In this document: positions 24,753-32,129 of the stretch, one piece after another
Position numbering within the stretch: position 1 is the stretch's first letter
Layout: the number at the start of each line of letters is the position of its first letter
Source: Rhodobacter huangdaonensis
GTDB lineage: Bacteria; Pseudomonadota; Alphaproteobacteria; Rhodobacterales; Rhodobacteraceae
Assembly (NCBI RefSeq): GCF_004022465.1
Contig: NZ_SAVA01000002.1
Location: forward strand, 372,001-436,000
Direction of reading: 5' to 3'
Length of the DNA: 64,000 bases
The notes under the pieces: model-generated
What the model saw: the letters and a program-made list of their open reading frames with translations, nothing else
The model's database searches: none
What the model was told of the DNA's origin: nothing
Program-made: the position numbers and the translations under genes

Positions 24753-25607
24753 ATGACCGCTCCTCTCCGTTTCGCCGTGCTGACCGACCTGCATTTCGTC
24801 CCCGCCGGCCAGCGCCTTTACGGCTTTGACCCGCGCGCGGTGTTGCGCCGGGCCCTCGCGTTCCTGACCACCCTGCCGCAGGTCGATTTCCTGGTGATCG
24901 CCGGCGATCTGACCGACCGCGCCGAAGAGGCCGCCTATGCCAGCCTGCGCGCCGAGCTGGCGGCGCTGCCGGTGCCGGTGATCCTGATGCTCGGCAATCA
25001 CGATGCCCGCGCCCCGTTCCGTGCGGTCTTTCCCGCCGCGCCGCGCGATGCGAGCGGCTTCGTGCAGGGGTTGCATGTCTTCGCGCAGGCGAGCCTGATC
25101 ACCCTCGACACCCTGTGCGAGGCGGAGGAGGGCCATCACGGCAGGCTTTGCGCCGCGCGGCTGGCCTTTCTCGAACAGGCGCTGCGCGCGGCGCCGGCGG
25201 ACCGGCCGGTGCTGCTGTTCCAGCACCATCCGCCGATGGATCTGGCGATCCCGCCGATGGACGCGATCCGGCTGCGCGACGCCGAGGCGGAGCTTGCCGC
25301 CTTCGCCCGCGCCGGGCGCCGGCCCGACTACCTGTTCATGGGTCATGTGCATCGCCCGATCGCCGGGCTGTGGCACGGCATTCCGTTCCATGTTCAGCGC
25401 GCGCTGATGCATCAGGTGCATCACGCCTTCGACCGGCCCGGCCGGATCCTTGGCGCGGCCGAGGCGCCCGATCTCGCCTGGGTCAGCGTGGCCGGGGGGC
25501 AGGTGCTGATCCATGACTGTTCCTTCGCCTATGACGGGCCGGTCTTCGATCTCGAAAGCGCCGAGGCTGCCGCCGTCGCCACGCCGCAGGACCTCGGGCG
25601 GTTCTGA
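24753..25607 (+). CDS. Metallophosphoesterase, GpdQ/CpdA-like phosphodiesterase
   Basis: 284 residues. Complete class III calcineurin-like metal site: TDLHF (motif I), AGDLTD (II), LGNHDAR (III), FQHHPPM (IV) and GHVHRP (V). Closest in layout to GpdQ glycerophosphodiesterase and CpdA cAMP phosphodiesterase. Coming after a UgpB-like importer and before a HAD phosphatase, hydrolysis of imported glycerophosphodiesters is the more coherent reading; cAMP cannot be excluded. No signal peptide, so it acts in the cytosol on imported substrate. Stop overlaps the next start (TGATG). Confidence 0.88.
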   Translation: MTAPLRFAVLTDLHFVPAGQRLYGFDPRAVLRRALAFLTTLPQVDFLVIAGDLTDRAEEAAYASLRAELAALPVPVILMLGNHDARAPFRAVFPAAPRDASGFVQGLHVFAQASLITLDTLCEAEEGHHGRLCAARLAFLEQALRAAPADRPVLLFQHHPPMDLAIPPMDAIRLRDAEAELAAFARAGRRPDYLFMGHVHRPIAGLWHGIPFHVQRALMHQVHHAFDRPGRILGAAEAPDLAWVSVAGGQVLIHDCSFAYDGPVFDLESAEAAAVATPQDLGRF

Positions 25608-26356
25608 TGCAGCTCGAGGACTACGACGCGATCCTGTGCGACCTCGACGGCTGTCTGGTGTCGGGCCCGCGGGTGCTGCCCGGCGCCGAGGCGCTGCTCG
25701 CCCGGGCGGGGGCGCGGCTGATCGTGCTGAGCAACAACTCGACCGATACCCCCGCGACGCTGTCGGCGCGGCTCGCGGGCATGGGGCTTGCGGTGCCGGC
25801 CGGGCGGATCGTGCTGGCGGGCACCGCGGCGCTCGAGGCCCTGGCGCGCGAGCGCGAGGTGCGGCTCTGTCTTTACGGCAGCCCGGCGCTGCACCGCCAC
25901 GCGCGCGCGCTCGGGTTGCAGCTCGACCGGCAGAGGCCGAGCCATGTGCTGCTGACCCGGGACGAGCGGTTTTCCTATGCCGATCTGCGGCGCTGTGTCG
26001 GCATGCTGCGGCGCGGGGCGCGGCTGCTCGTCGCCAATCCGGACGAAAGCCATCCGGGCCCCGACGGGGATCCGGTGCCCGAAACCGGCAGCCTGCTTGC
26101 GGCGATCCGCAGCGTCCTGCCCGGGCTCGATTACACCGTGATCGGCAAGCCCGAGCCGGGGCTCTATCACCACGCCCTCGCGCGGCTGCCGGCGGGGCGG
26201 CGGCGGGTTCTCGCGATCGGCGACACGCCGGCGACCGACGGGGCAGGGGCCGCGCGCCTGGGCTTCGACCTCCTGCTCGTCGGTCCGCTCTCGGCGCGCT
26301 ACCCGGACCTTGCGGCGGTTTGGGCGCCGGCGACCGGGGCCGGGCGCGGCGCCTAG
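25607..26356 (+). CDS. HAD-IIA phosphatase, NagD/phosphoglycolate phosphatase-like
   Basis: 249 residues. HAD motif I CDLDGCL with the nucleophilic Asp, motif II VLSNNST, then the C2-cap typical of subclass IIA, motif III lysine in VIGKPEPGLYHHAL, and motif IV IGDTPATDGAGAARLGFD. This family includes glycerol-3-phosphate/phosphoglycolate phosphatases. Coupled by one-base overlap to the phosphodiesterase gene, so a relay diester to phosphomonoester to free phosphate is likely (inference). Its TAG overlaps the stop of the converging EamA gene. Confidence 0.87.
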   Translation: MQLEDYDAILCDLDGCLVSGPRVLPGAEALLARAGARLIVLSNNSTDTPATLSARLAGMGLAVPAGRIVLAGTAALEALAREREVRLCLYGSPALHRHARALGLQLDRQRPSHVLLTRDERFSYADLRRCVGMLRRGARLLVANPDESHPGPDGDPVPETGSLLAAIRSVLPGLDYTVIGKPEPGLYHHALARLPAGRRRVLAIGDTPATDGAGAARLGFDLLLVGPLSARYPDLAAVWAPATGAGRGA

Positions 26357-27204
26357 GCGCGGCGCCCGGGGCGGCTGCTGAACCAGGTCGCGGCAAGCAC
26401 GATCGCCGCGCCGAGGAGCTGCATCGGCGTCAGGCTCTGCCCGAGCACTGCCCAGCCCAGCCCGACCGCGGTCAGCGGGCTGAGAAAGCCAAGCCCGGTG
26501 ACGCGTTCCGGGCCGAGCCGCTCGATGCCGCGAAACCACAGGAAATAGGTCAGTGCCGCGCCGATCAGCCCGAGCCAGAGGAAGCCCGCGACGTTCACCG
26601 CGCTCAGCGGCGGCAGGGCCGGCTCGGCCGCAACGGCAAAGGGCACCAGCAGCAGCCCGCCCGCGGTCAGCTGCCAGGCGGTGAAGGTCAGTGCCGGAAC
26701 CTCGGGCCGCCACTTCCGGGTCAGCACCACCCCTGCCGCCATCGACACCGCCCCGACCAGCGCCGCGGCGACGCCCACCGCGTCGAGCCGCGCCTGCGGT
26801 CCGAGTACCAGCAGCGCCACGCCGCCGATGCCGGCAAGTGCCGCAAGCACCCGTTGCGGCGTCAGCCGGGTACCGAGGAGGAGCCGCGCAAGGCCAAGCA
26901 CGATCAGCGGCTGCACCGCGCCGAGCGTCGCCGCCACGCCACCGGGCAGCCGGTAGGCCGAGACGAAGAGCGCCGCCCAGAAGAGCGCGAAATTGAGCGC
27001 CCCGAGCCCCAGCAGCCGGCCCCAGAGCGCGGGCGGCGGCAGTTGCCGGGTGAGCGCCATCAGCAGCAGCCCCGCCGGCAGCGCGCGCAGCGCCGCGGCA
27101 GTCAGCGGATAGCCCGGCGGCAGCATCTGCGAGGTGACGATATAGGTCGTGCCCCAGATCATCGGGGCGGCGGCGGCCAGCAGCAGGTCGGCGGTTCGGG
27201 TCAT
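26353..27204 (-). CDS. EamA/DMT-family exporter
   Basis: 283 residues, ten predicted membrane helices in two EamA repeats (MIWGTTYIVTSQMLPPGYPLTAAALRALPAG; then VSMAAGVVLTRKWRPEVPALTFTAWQLTAGGLL). Inner-membrane metabolite or drug exporter of unknown substrate. ATG at 27204 has GAGGAT upstream. Divergent from a MarR regulator over an 81-base gap filled with two palindromes, so it is very probably the regulated target. Confidence 0.92.
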   Translation of the reverse strand: MTRTADLLLAAAAPMIWGTTYIVTSQMLPPGYPLTAAALRALPAGLLLMALTRQLPPPALWGRLLGLGALNFALFWAALFVSAYRLPGGVAATLGAVQPLIVLGLARLLLGTRLTPQRVLAALAGIGGVALLVLGPQARLDAVGVAAALVGAVSMAAGVVLTRKWRPEVPALTFTAWQLTAGGLLLVPFAVAAEPALPPLSAVNVAGFLWLGLIGAALTYFLWFRGIERLGPERVTGLGFLSPLTAVGLGWAVLGQSLTPMQLLGAAIVLAATWFSSRPGRRA

Positions 27205-27218
27205 GGCATCCTCATTTA

Positions 27219-27232
27219 TCTCGACGTCGAGA
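27219..27232. promoter_or_regulatory. MarR operator, site 1
   Basis: Perfect 14-base palindrome TCTCGACGTCGAGA in the EamA-marR intergenic region, nearest the EamA gene. Its centre is exactly 30 bases from the centre of site 2, placing both on the same face of the helix. Confidence 0.65.
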
Positions 27233-27246
27233 CATATCGGGCGGTT

Positions 27247-27264
27247 TATCTTGACGTCAAGATA
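27247..27264. promoter_or_regulatory. MarR operator, site 2
   Basis: Perfect 18-base palindrome TATCTTGACGTCAAGATA, nearest the marR start (ATG at 27286). It shares the CGACGTCG/TGACGTCA core with site 1. Palindromes of this size and AT-rich flanks are typical MarR-family operators; occupancy would block both divergent promoters. Confidence 0.75.
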
Positions 27265-27285
27265 GTTTTCGCCTAGATCCGCCGC

Positions 27286-27804
27286 ATGGACCGCGTCGAT
27301 GACATCCTTGCGCAATGGGCCCGCGAGCGGCCGGATCTGGACACCGGGCCGATGGGGCTGCTTGGCCGGCTGAAGCGGCTGACCGATCTGCTGTCAGAGG
27401 AGCTGACCGCGGTGTTCCGCGCCCATGGCCTGACCGCGGCGAGCTTTGACGTGCTGGCGACGCTGCGCCGCGCCGGGGCGCCCCATGCGCTCAGCCCCTC
27501 GGAGCTGATGGACTGGACGATGGTCGCCTCGGGGACGATGACGAACCGGCTCGACCGGCTCGAGGCCGAGGGGCTGATCGAGCGGCGGCCGAACCCGGCC
27601 GACGGGCGCGGCTCGATCGTGCAGCTTACGCCGCAGGGGCTGGCGCTGATCGACCGCGTCGTCACCGATCACGTCGCCAACCAGCACCGGCTGCTGGCGG
27701 CTTTGCCGCCCGAGCTGCGCGGGCCGGTGGGCGCGGGGCTGAAGGCCTGGCTGGCCGGGCTGGAAGCGGGGGCACGCTCGGCGGCCCCCGGGACGGGGCG
27801 CTGA
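27286..27804 (+). CDS. MarR-family transcriptional regulator
   Basis: 172 residues. Winged helix with LSPSELMDWTMVASGTMTNRLDRLEAEGLIERRPNPADGRGSIVQLTPQG, including the D-x-R-G wing that enters the minor groove. Helices on either side form the dimer interface. Likely autoregulatory and represses the divergent EamA exporter through the two palindromes between them. Inducer unknown. Confidence 0.93.
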   Translation: MDRVDDILAQWARERPDLDTGPMGLLGRLKRLTDLLSEELTAVFRAHGLTAASFDVLATLRRAGAPHALSPSELMDWTMVASGTMTNRLDRLEAEGLIERRPNPADGRGSIVQLTPQGLALIDRVVTDHVANQHRLLAALPPELRGPVGAGLKAWLAGLEAGARSAAPGTGR

Positions 27805-28228
27805 CGCCGCCGGTCGCCGTGCGGGGCATCCGCGGTCAGCGTGCCCGGCCATCCGCTGCGAGACGCACGCGGCACGCGGCTTTCGGAACCGGCGCGGGCT
27901 CCGGGCCGATCCGGTCTGCGGAAAGCAAGGGCGGGGGAGGGGGCGGCCCCCGGTGTGCCGGAGGGCCGCGCCTGCGGCCCGTGCCCCTTCCCCTCGGGCG
28001 ATTCGCCCCGGTTCCCGCCGCCACCGCCTTTCCCCCCGGTTTCCCCCCCGGTTTTCTGCGCCTGCATTCGCCATTGCATCGGGCAGGGACGGCGGCACCT
28101 CGCCGCACCGCGCTGAATCCCACGCCTTTCCAAGCCTTTGCTGTTTGTGCTGGAAAAAATTCTTCGTATAGTCCGGGAAGAATCCAGTACCGGGGCTGCC
28201 ACCCGGACACCCTTGGGGGAACGCACGC
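27805..28228 (+). other. Gene-free stretch before ihfB, with hairpin and promoter
   Basis: No coding sequence supported. It holds a perfect GGGCCGC/GCGGCCC hairpin (27963-27980, loop GCCT), probably ending the marR transcript, and next to it a C/G-rich tract resembling a decayed dispersed hairpin element. Near ihfB an AT-rich block carries TTGTGC (28145-28150) and TATAGT (28167-28172), 16 bases apart, a reasonable sigma-70 promoter for ihfB. Confidence 0.5.
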
Positions 28229-28516
28229 ATGATCCGGTCCGAGCTGATCGCGAAGATCTCAGAGGAAAACCCGCATCTCTTCCAGCGCGACGTCGAGAAG
28301 ATCGTCAACACGATCTTCGAGGAAGTCATCGAGGCCATGGCGCGCGGTGACCGGGTCGAGCTGCGCGGCTTCGGCGCCTTCTCGGTGAAGAAGCGCGACG
28401 CGCGCACCGGCCGCAACCCGCGCACCGGCGATGCCGTCGATGTCGAGGAAAAGCATGTGCCCTTCTTCAAGACCGGCAAGCTGCTGCGCGACCGGCTGAA
28501 CGGAGAGGCGGACTGA
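28229..28516 (+). CDS. ihfB: Integration host factor subunit beta
   Basis: 95 residues, DNA-bending HU/IHF family. MIRSELIAKISEENPHLFQRDVEKIVNTIFEEV and VELRGFGAFSVKKRDARTGRNPRTGDAVDVEEKHVPFFKTGKLLRDRL; the R-N-P-R-T-G arm contains the intercalating proline, and the extended C-terminal helix favours IHF beta over HU. In many proteobacteria ihfB follows rpsA; here a marR gene and a 424-base gap are upstream. Followed after one base by lapA. Confidence 0.95.
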   Translation: MIRSELIAKISEENPHLFQRDVEKIVNTIFEEVIEAMARGDRVELRGFGAFSVKKRDARTGRNPRTGDAVDVEEKHVPFFKTGKLLRDRLNGEAD

Positions 28517-28517
28517 G

Positions 28518-28874
28518 ATGATGAAATACCTGCGCTTCCTGCTGCTCGGCGTGCTCGCCGTGCTGCTGGTGGCCATCGCGCTTGCCAATCGCGCCCCGGT
28601 GACGCTGCGGCTGCTGGCGCCCGAGACCGGGGAATTCCTCGGCTTCACCTGGGCGGTGCAGCTGCCGCTGTTCCTGGTGATCTTCGCCAGCCTGCTGATC
28701 GGGCTGCTGCTGGGCTTCGTCTGGGAATGGATGCGCGAGCACCGCATCCGTTCGGGCGCGGCGAAGACGGCACGCCATGCCGCCTGGCTCGAGGGCGAGC
28801 TGGAGCGGCTGAAGACCACCCACGAGGCGCCGAAGGACGAGGTCCTGGCGCTTCTCGACAAGACCGCGCGCTGA
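28518..28874 (+). CDS. LapA-family (DUF1049) membrane protein
   Basis: 118 residues. Two membrane helices (LRFLLLGVLAVLLVAIALANRAPV and LPLFLVIFASLLIGLLLGFVWEWMRE) and a cytoplasmic helix. LapA-type proteins take part in regulating LPS synthesis in enterobacteria; role here unproven. Sits directly behind ihfB and one base before trpF, probably one transcript. Confidence 0.88.
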   Translation: MMKYLRFLLLGVLAVLLVAIALANRAPVTLRLLAPETGEFLGFTWAVQLPLFLVIFASLLIGLLLGFVWEWMREHRIRSGAAKTARHAAWLEGELERLKTTHEAPKDEVLALLDKTAR

Positions 28875-28875
28875 A

Positions 28876-29547
28876 ATGGTGACGATCGCAGTCAATCGGG
28901 GCCGCCCGGGCGGCACGCGGGTAAAGATCTGCGGGCTCAGCCGGCCCTCCCATGTCGCGGCCGCCGTGGCGGCGGGCGCGGCCTATGTGGGCTTCGTCTT
29001 CTTCCCGAAATCGCCGCGCAACGTCTCGGCCGAGGTGGCGCGCGACCTCGCGCTCGACGTCCCCTTCGGCGTCGCCAAGGTCGGGCTGTTCGTCGATCCG
29101 AGCGATGCCTTCCTCGATGAGGTGCTGGCGCAGGTGCCACTCGATCTGGTGCAGCTCCATGGCCACGAAAGCCCCGAGCGGGTGGCCGAGCTGCGCGCCC
29201 GCGCCGGGCTGCCGGTGATGAAGGCGGTGGGGGTCTCGACCGCCGAGGACCTGCCCCATCTCGAGGCCTACGAGGCGGTGGCGGACCAGATCCTCGTCGA
29301 TGCCAAGGCGCCTGCGGGCGCGGCGCTGCCGGGCGGCAACGGGTTGCCCTTCGACTGGCAGCTGATCGCCGGGCGCAGCTGGACGCGGCCCTGGATGCTG
29401 GCGGGCGGTCTCACCCCCGAGAACGTCGCCGAGGCGGTGCGCCTGACCGGCGCGACGCAGGTCGATGTCAGCTCCGGCGTCGAGAGCCTGCCGGGCGAGA
29501 AGGATGCAGAGCTGATCCGGGCCTTCGTCGCGGCGGCGCAGGGATGA
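28876..29547 (+). CDS. trpF: Phosphoribosylanthranilate isomerase
   Basis: 223 residues, TIM barrel; third step from anthranilate to tryptophan. VKICGLSRPSHVAAAVAAGAAYVGFVFFPKSPRNVS carries the catalytic Cys general base; VQLHGHESPERV, ILVDAKAP with the catalytic Asp, LAGGLTPENVAEAV and VDVSSGVES complete the pattern. Normal length. Overlaps the following GNAT gene by four bases (ATGA). Confidence 0.96.
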   Translation: MVTIAVNRGRPGGTRVKICGLSRPSHVAAAVAAGAAYVGFVFFPKSPRNVSAEVARDLALDVPFGVAKVGLFVDPSDAFLDEVLAQVPLDLVQLHGHESPERVAELRARAGLPVMKAVGVSTAEDLPHLEAYEAVADQILVDAKAPAGAALPGGNGLPFDWQLIAGRSWTRPWMLAGGLTPENVAEAVRLTGATQVDVSSGVESLPGEKDAELIRAFVAAAQG

Positions 29548-29993
29548 TCTGCTGGCGCGAGGCGGGCGAGGCCGACCTTGCGCCGGTGCTGGCGCTGCTT
29601 TCCGACGACCGCCGCGATGCCGATCCGCAACCGATGGCGCCCGAGGTGGCACTTGCGCTCTGGCACGAGATGGTGGCGCAGGGCGTCACCCGGCTGATCG
29701 TCGGCACCGATGACGCGGGGCAGATCGTCGCCACCTATCAGCTCTCGGTCCTCACGGGGCTTTCGCTTGCCGCGCCCCGGCGCGCGCAGATCGAGGCGGT
29801 GCGGGTCGCAGCCGGGCTGCGCGGGCAGGGGATCGGTGCCGCGCTGATGGCTGATGCCGAGGCGCGTGCCCGGGCTGCGGGGGCCGTCGTGATGCAGCTG
29901 ACCACCCATGTCTCGCGCACCCGGGCCCACGCCTTCTACGAGCGGCTTGGCTTTACCCGCAGCCACTTTGGCTATAAACGCAAGCTCGACTGA
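29544..29993 (+). CDS. GNAT-family N-acetyltransferase
   Basis: 149 residues. Acetyl-CoA-binding motif A is visible as IEAVRVAAGLRGQGIGAALMADAEARAR (R-G-Q-G-I-G), and THVSRTRAHAFYERLGFTRSH is motif B with the usual Y-x-x-L-G-F. Acceptor unknown. Its position between trpF and trpB, coupled to trpF by ATGA, makes it part of the trp transcript, although no role in tryptophan synthesis is known for the family. Confidence 0.9.
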   Translation: MICWREAGEADLAPVLALLSDDRRDADPQPMAPEVALALWHEMVAQGVTRLIVGTDDAGQIVATYQLSVLTGLSLAAPRRAQIEAVRVAAGLRGQGIGAALMADAEARARAAGAVVMQLTTHVSRTRAHAFYERLGFTRSHFGYKRKLD

Positions 29994-30010
29994 ACGCGCG
30001 AGGTGAGACG

Positions 30011-30253
30011 ATGGCGCTCGTTGTTTCTCTTGAAAAAGAGACTGACCGGACTCTTCGGTCTGTGCATCCGACGCAACTTCCGTGCAAGTATATGGTCGGC
30101 GAATTCGATGGGAAGAGAGTGCTGCAATTGAACACCTATGGTTCGGTGTCGCGCGAAATTCCCGGCAAACTGAGCCAAACGCTTCAGTTCGATGAGGCCG
30201 CCGCGCTGCAACTCTATCGGATGCTAAAGTCCGAGTTTGGATTTAAGGAGTGA
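30011..30253 (+). CDS. Small hypothetical protein inside the trp operon, low GC
   Basis: 80 residues, MALVVSLEKETDRTLRSVHP through LQLNTYGSVSREIPGK and SQTLQFDEAAALQLYRMLKSEFGF. I recognise a widespread short family with the L-Q-x-x-T-Y-G-S and S-Q-T-L-Q-F-D motifs, of unknown function (some homologues carry a misleading formyltransferase name). The gene is visibly less GC-rich (about half G+C) than its neighbours and uses AT-ending codons, suggesting transfer. Its last codons contain AAGGAG, which is the ribosome site of trpB, so its 3' end matters for trpB translation. Confidence 0.75.
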   Translation: MALVVSLEKETDRTLRSVHPTQLPCKYMVGEFDGKRVLQLNTYGSVSREIPGKLSQTLQFDEAAALQLYRMLKSEFGFKE

Positions 30254-30255
30254 CG

Positions 30256-31488
30256 ATGGCCGAGGACCTTCCCAACAGCTTCATGACCGGCCCGGACGAG
30301 AACGGGCGCTTCGGCATTTTCGGCGGGCGTTTCGTCTCCGAAACGCTGATGCCGCTGATCCTGGAGCTCGAGGCGCAATACGAACACGCCAAGACCGACC
30401 CGGAATTCTGGGCCGAGATGGAGTATCTGTGGAAATACTATGTCGGCCGGCCCTCGCCGCTCTATTTCGCCGAGCGGCTGACCGAGGAGCTGGGCGGCGC
30501 CAAGATCTATCTCAAGCGCGAGGAGCTGAACCACACCGGCGCGCATAAGATCAACAACGTGCTGGGGCAGATCCTGCTCGCCCGCCGCATGGGCAAGACC
30601 CGGATCATCGCCGAGACCGGCGCCGGTCAGCACGGCGTGGCGACGGCGACGGTCTGCGCCAAGTTCGGGCTGAAATGCGTCGTCTACATGGGCGCGACCG
30701 ATGTCGAGCGGCAGGCGCCGAACGTGTTCCGGATGCGGCTTCTGGGCGCCGAGGTGCACCCGGTGACCTCGGGCCGCGGCACGCTGAAGGACGCGATGAA
30801 CGATGCGCTGCGCGATTGGGTCACCAATGTGCGCGACACCTTCTATTGCATCGGCACGGTGGCGGGCCCGCATCCCTATCCGGCGATGGTGCGCGATTTC
30901 CAGTCGGTGATCGGCAAGGAAACCCGCTGGCAGCTTGAAGAGCTCGAAGGCGAGGGCCGGCTGCCCGACACGCTGATCGCGGCAATCGGCGGCGGCTCGA
31001 ACGCGATGGGGCTGTTCTATCCGTTCCTCGACGACCCTTCGGTGAAGATCATCGGCGTCGAGGCCGGCGGCCATGGCGTCGACGCGCGGATGGAGCATTG
31101 CGCCTCGCTCACCGGCGGGCGCCCGGGCGTGCTGCACGGCAACCGCACCTATCTGCTGCAGGACGAGGACGGCCAGATCCTCGAAGGGCATTCGATCTCG
31201 GCCGGGCTCGACTATCCGGGGATCGGGCCGGAGCATGCCTGGCTGCATGACATCGGCCGCGCGGACTATGTCTCGGTGACCGACATGGAGGCGCTCGACG
31301 CCTTCCAGATGCTGTGCCGGACCGAGGGCATCATCCCGGCGCTGGAGCCGAGCCACGCGCTGGCCCATGTGAAGAAGATCGCGCCGACCCTGCCCAGGGA
31401 CCACATCATCGTGGCCTGCCTTTCGGGCCGTGGCGACAAGGACATCTTCACCGTCGCGCGCCATCTCGGCGTCGAGATGCAGGGCTGA
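30256..31488 (+). CDS. trpB: Tryptophan synthase beta chain
   Basis: 410 residues; PLP enzyme joining indole and serine. LNHTGAHKINN has the PLP lysine at residue 98; ETGAGQHGVATA, the phosphate-binding IGGGSNAMG and the C-terminal SGRGDKD are all present. ATG at 30256 is five bases after AAGGAG (30245-30250), which overlaps the preceding small gene. trpA is not in the window after it; a hairpin ends the transcript. The trpF-to-trpB interruption by two extra genes is the odd feature. Confidence 0.97.
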   Translation: MAEDLPNSFMTGPDENGRFGIFGGRFVSETLMPLILELEAQYEHAKTDPEFWAEMEYLWKYYVGRPSPLYFAERLTEELGGAKIYLKREELNHTGAHKINNVLGQILLARRMGKTRIIAETGAGQHGVATATVCAKFGLKCVVYMGATDVERQAPNVFRMRLLGAEVHPVTSGRGTLKDAMNDALRDWVTNVRDTFYCIGTVAGPHPYPAMVRDFQSVIGKETRWQLEELEGEGRLPDTLIAAIGGGSNAMGLFYPFLDDPSVKIIGVEAGGHGVDARMEHCASLTGGRPGVLHGNRTYLLQDEDGQILEGHSISAGLDYPGIGPEHAWLHDIGRADYVSVTDMEALDAFQMLCRTEGIIPALEPSHALAHVKKIAPTLPRDHIIVACLSGRGDKDIFTVARHLGVEMQG

Positions 31489-31496
31489 CAGGGGCA

Positions 31497-31516
31497 GGGC
31501 GGGGGCGTCCCCGCCC
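31497..31516. terminator. Hairpin terminator after trpB
   Basis: Perfect eight-base arms GGGCGGGG and CCCCGCCC around loop GCGT between the converging trpB and GbsR-type genes. No T-run. Confidence 0.55.
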
Positions 31517-31542
31517 GCCGCCGCACCGCGCCTTCCGGGCGC

Positions 31543-32046
31543 TCAGTCGCGGTTCTTCTTTTTCTTCTTCTTCGGCAGCTCGCCCGCCTGCATCAGCTGG
31601 GCAAGCTCGGCCGCATCATGGCGGGCAAGCCGCGCGAACCAGTCGTCGGCGCTCTGCACCATCTGCGCCAGCGGCGCGAGACGCGGGTCGTCCGAGCCCT
31701 CCGCCAGTGCCGCAAGCCGTTCGGCCAAAGGCGCGAGATCGCGGCGCTGACGCTCGATCAGCAGCGCGCGCAGCAGCGCCCAGGGGTCGGGATCGGCGAC
31801 GAAGTAATCCTTGCGCGAGCCGAAGCTGCGCGCCGCCTGGATCAGGCCGCGCTCGCGCAGTTCTTTCAGTGCCACCGAGACGTTGGAACGGGACAGACCG
31901 AGGATCGTCACCAGATCCTCGGCCGAGGGCGCCTGCGCGGCGCGCCAGATCGCGGCGAAACAGGCGCCGGCGGGGCGGCTGAGGCCGAAGCGGGGAGCCG
32001 CTTCGGCAAAGAGGCGGGCAAGATCCGGGGGCGGGGTGGCAGGCAT
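31543..32046 (-). CDS. GbsR/MarR-type transcriptional regulator
   Basis: 167 residues. Winged helix SAEDLVTILGLSRSNVSVALKELRERGLIQAARSFGSRKDYFVADPDPWALLRALLIERQRRD matches the GbsR-like branch of MarR regulators (Y-F-x-A-x-x-D-x-W). The C-terminus is a run of lysines (KKKKKK then NRD) after LMQAGELP, made of AAG/AAA codons. Target unknown; neither neighbour is an obvious partner. Confidence 0.83.
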   Translation of the reverse strand: MPATPPPDLARLFAEAAPRFGLSRPAGACFAAIWRAAQAPSAEDLVTILGLSRSNVSVALKELRERGLIQAARSFGSRKDYFVADPDPWALLRALLIERQRRDLAPLAERLAALAEGSDDPRLAPLAQMVQSADDWFARLARHDAAELAQLMQAGELPKKKKKKNRD

Positions 32047-32129
32047 TCGCGGTCTCCTTCGCCCCCGGTTCTAGCAGGGCTTTGCGGGCTTGTCGCCCTC
32101 TGCCCTGCGCCCCGATGCCGCGTCGCAGC

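Noticed and set aside
23298..26396. A 1000-residue open frame on the minus strand opposite the importer/phosphodiesterase genes
   Set aside because: It mirrors real genes on the plus strand, is arginine/proline/histidine-rich with no domain, and is the expected antisense shadow in GC-rich coding DNA.
31543..31575. Poly-lysine tail of the GbsR-type regulator as a sequencing slip
   Set aside because: The AAG/AAA repeat keeps frame to a stop just after NRD, and basic tails occur in regulators; nothing indicates an error.
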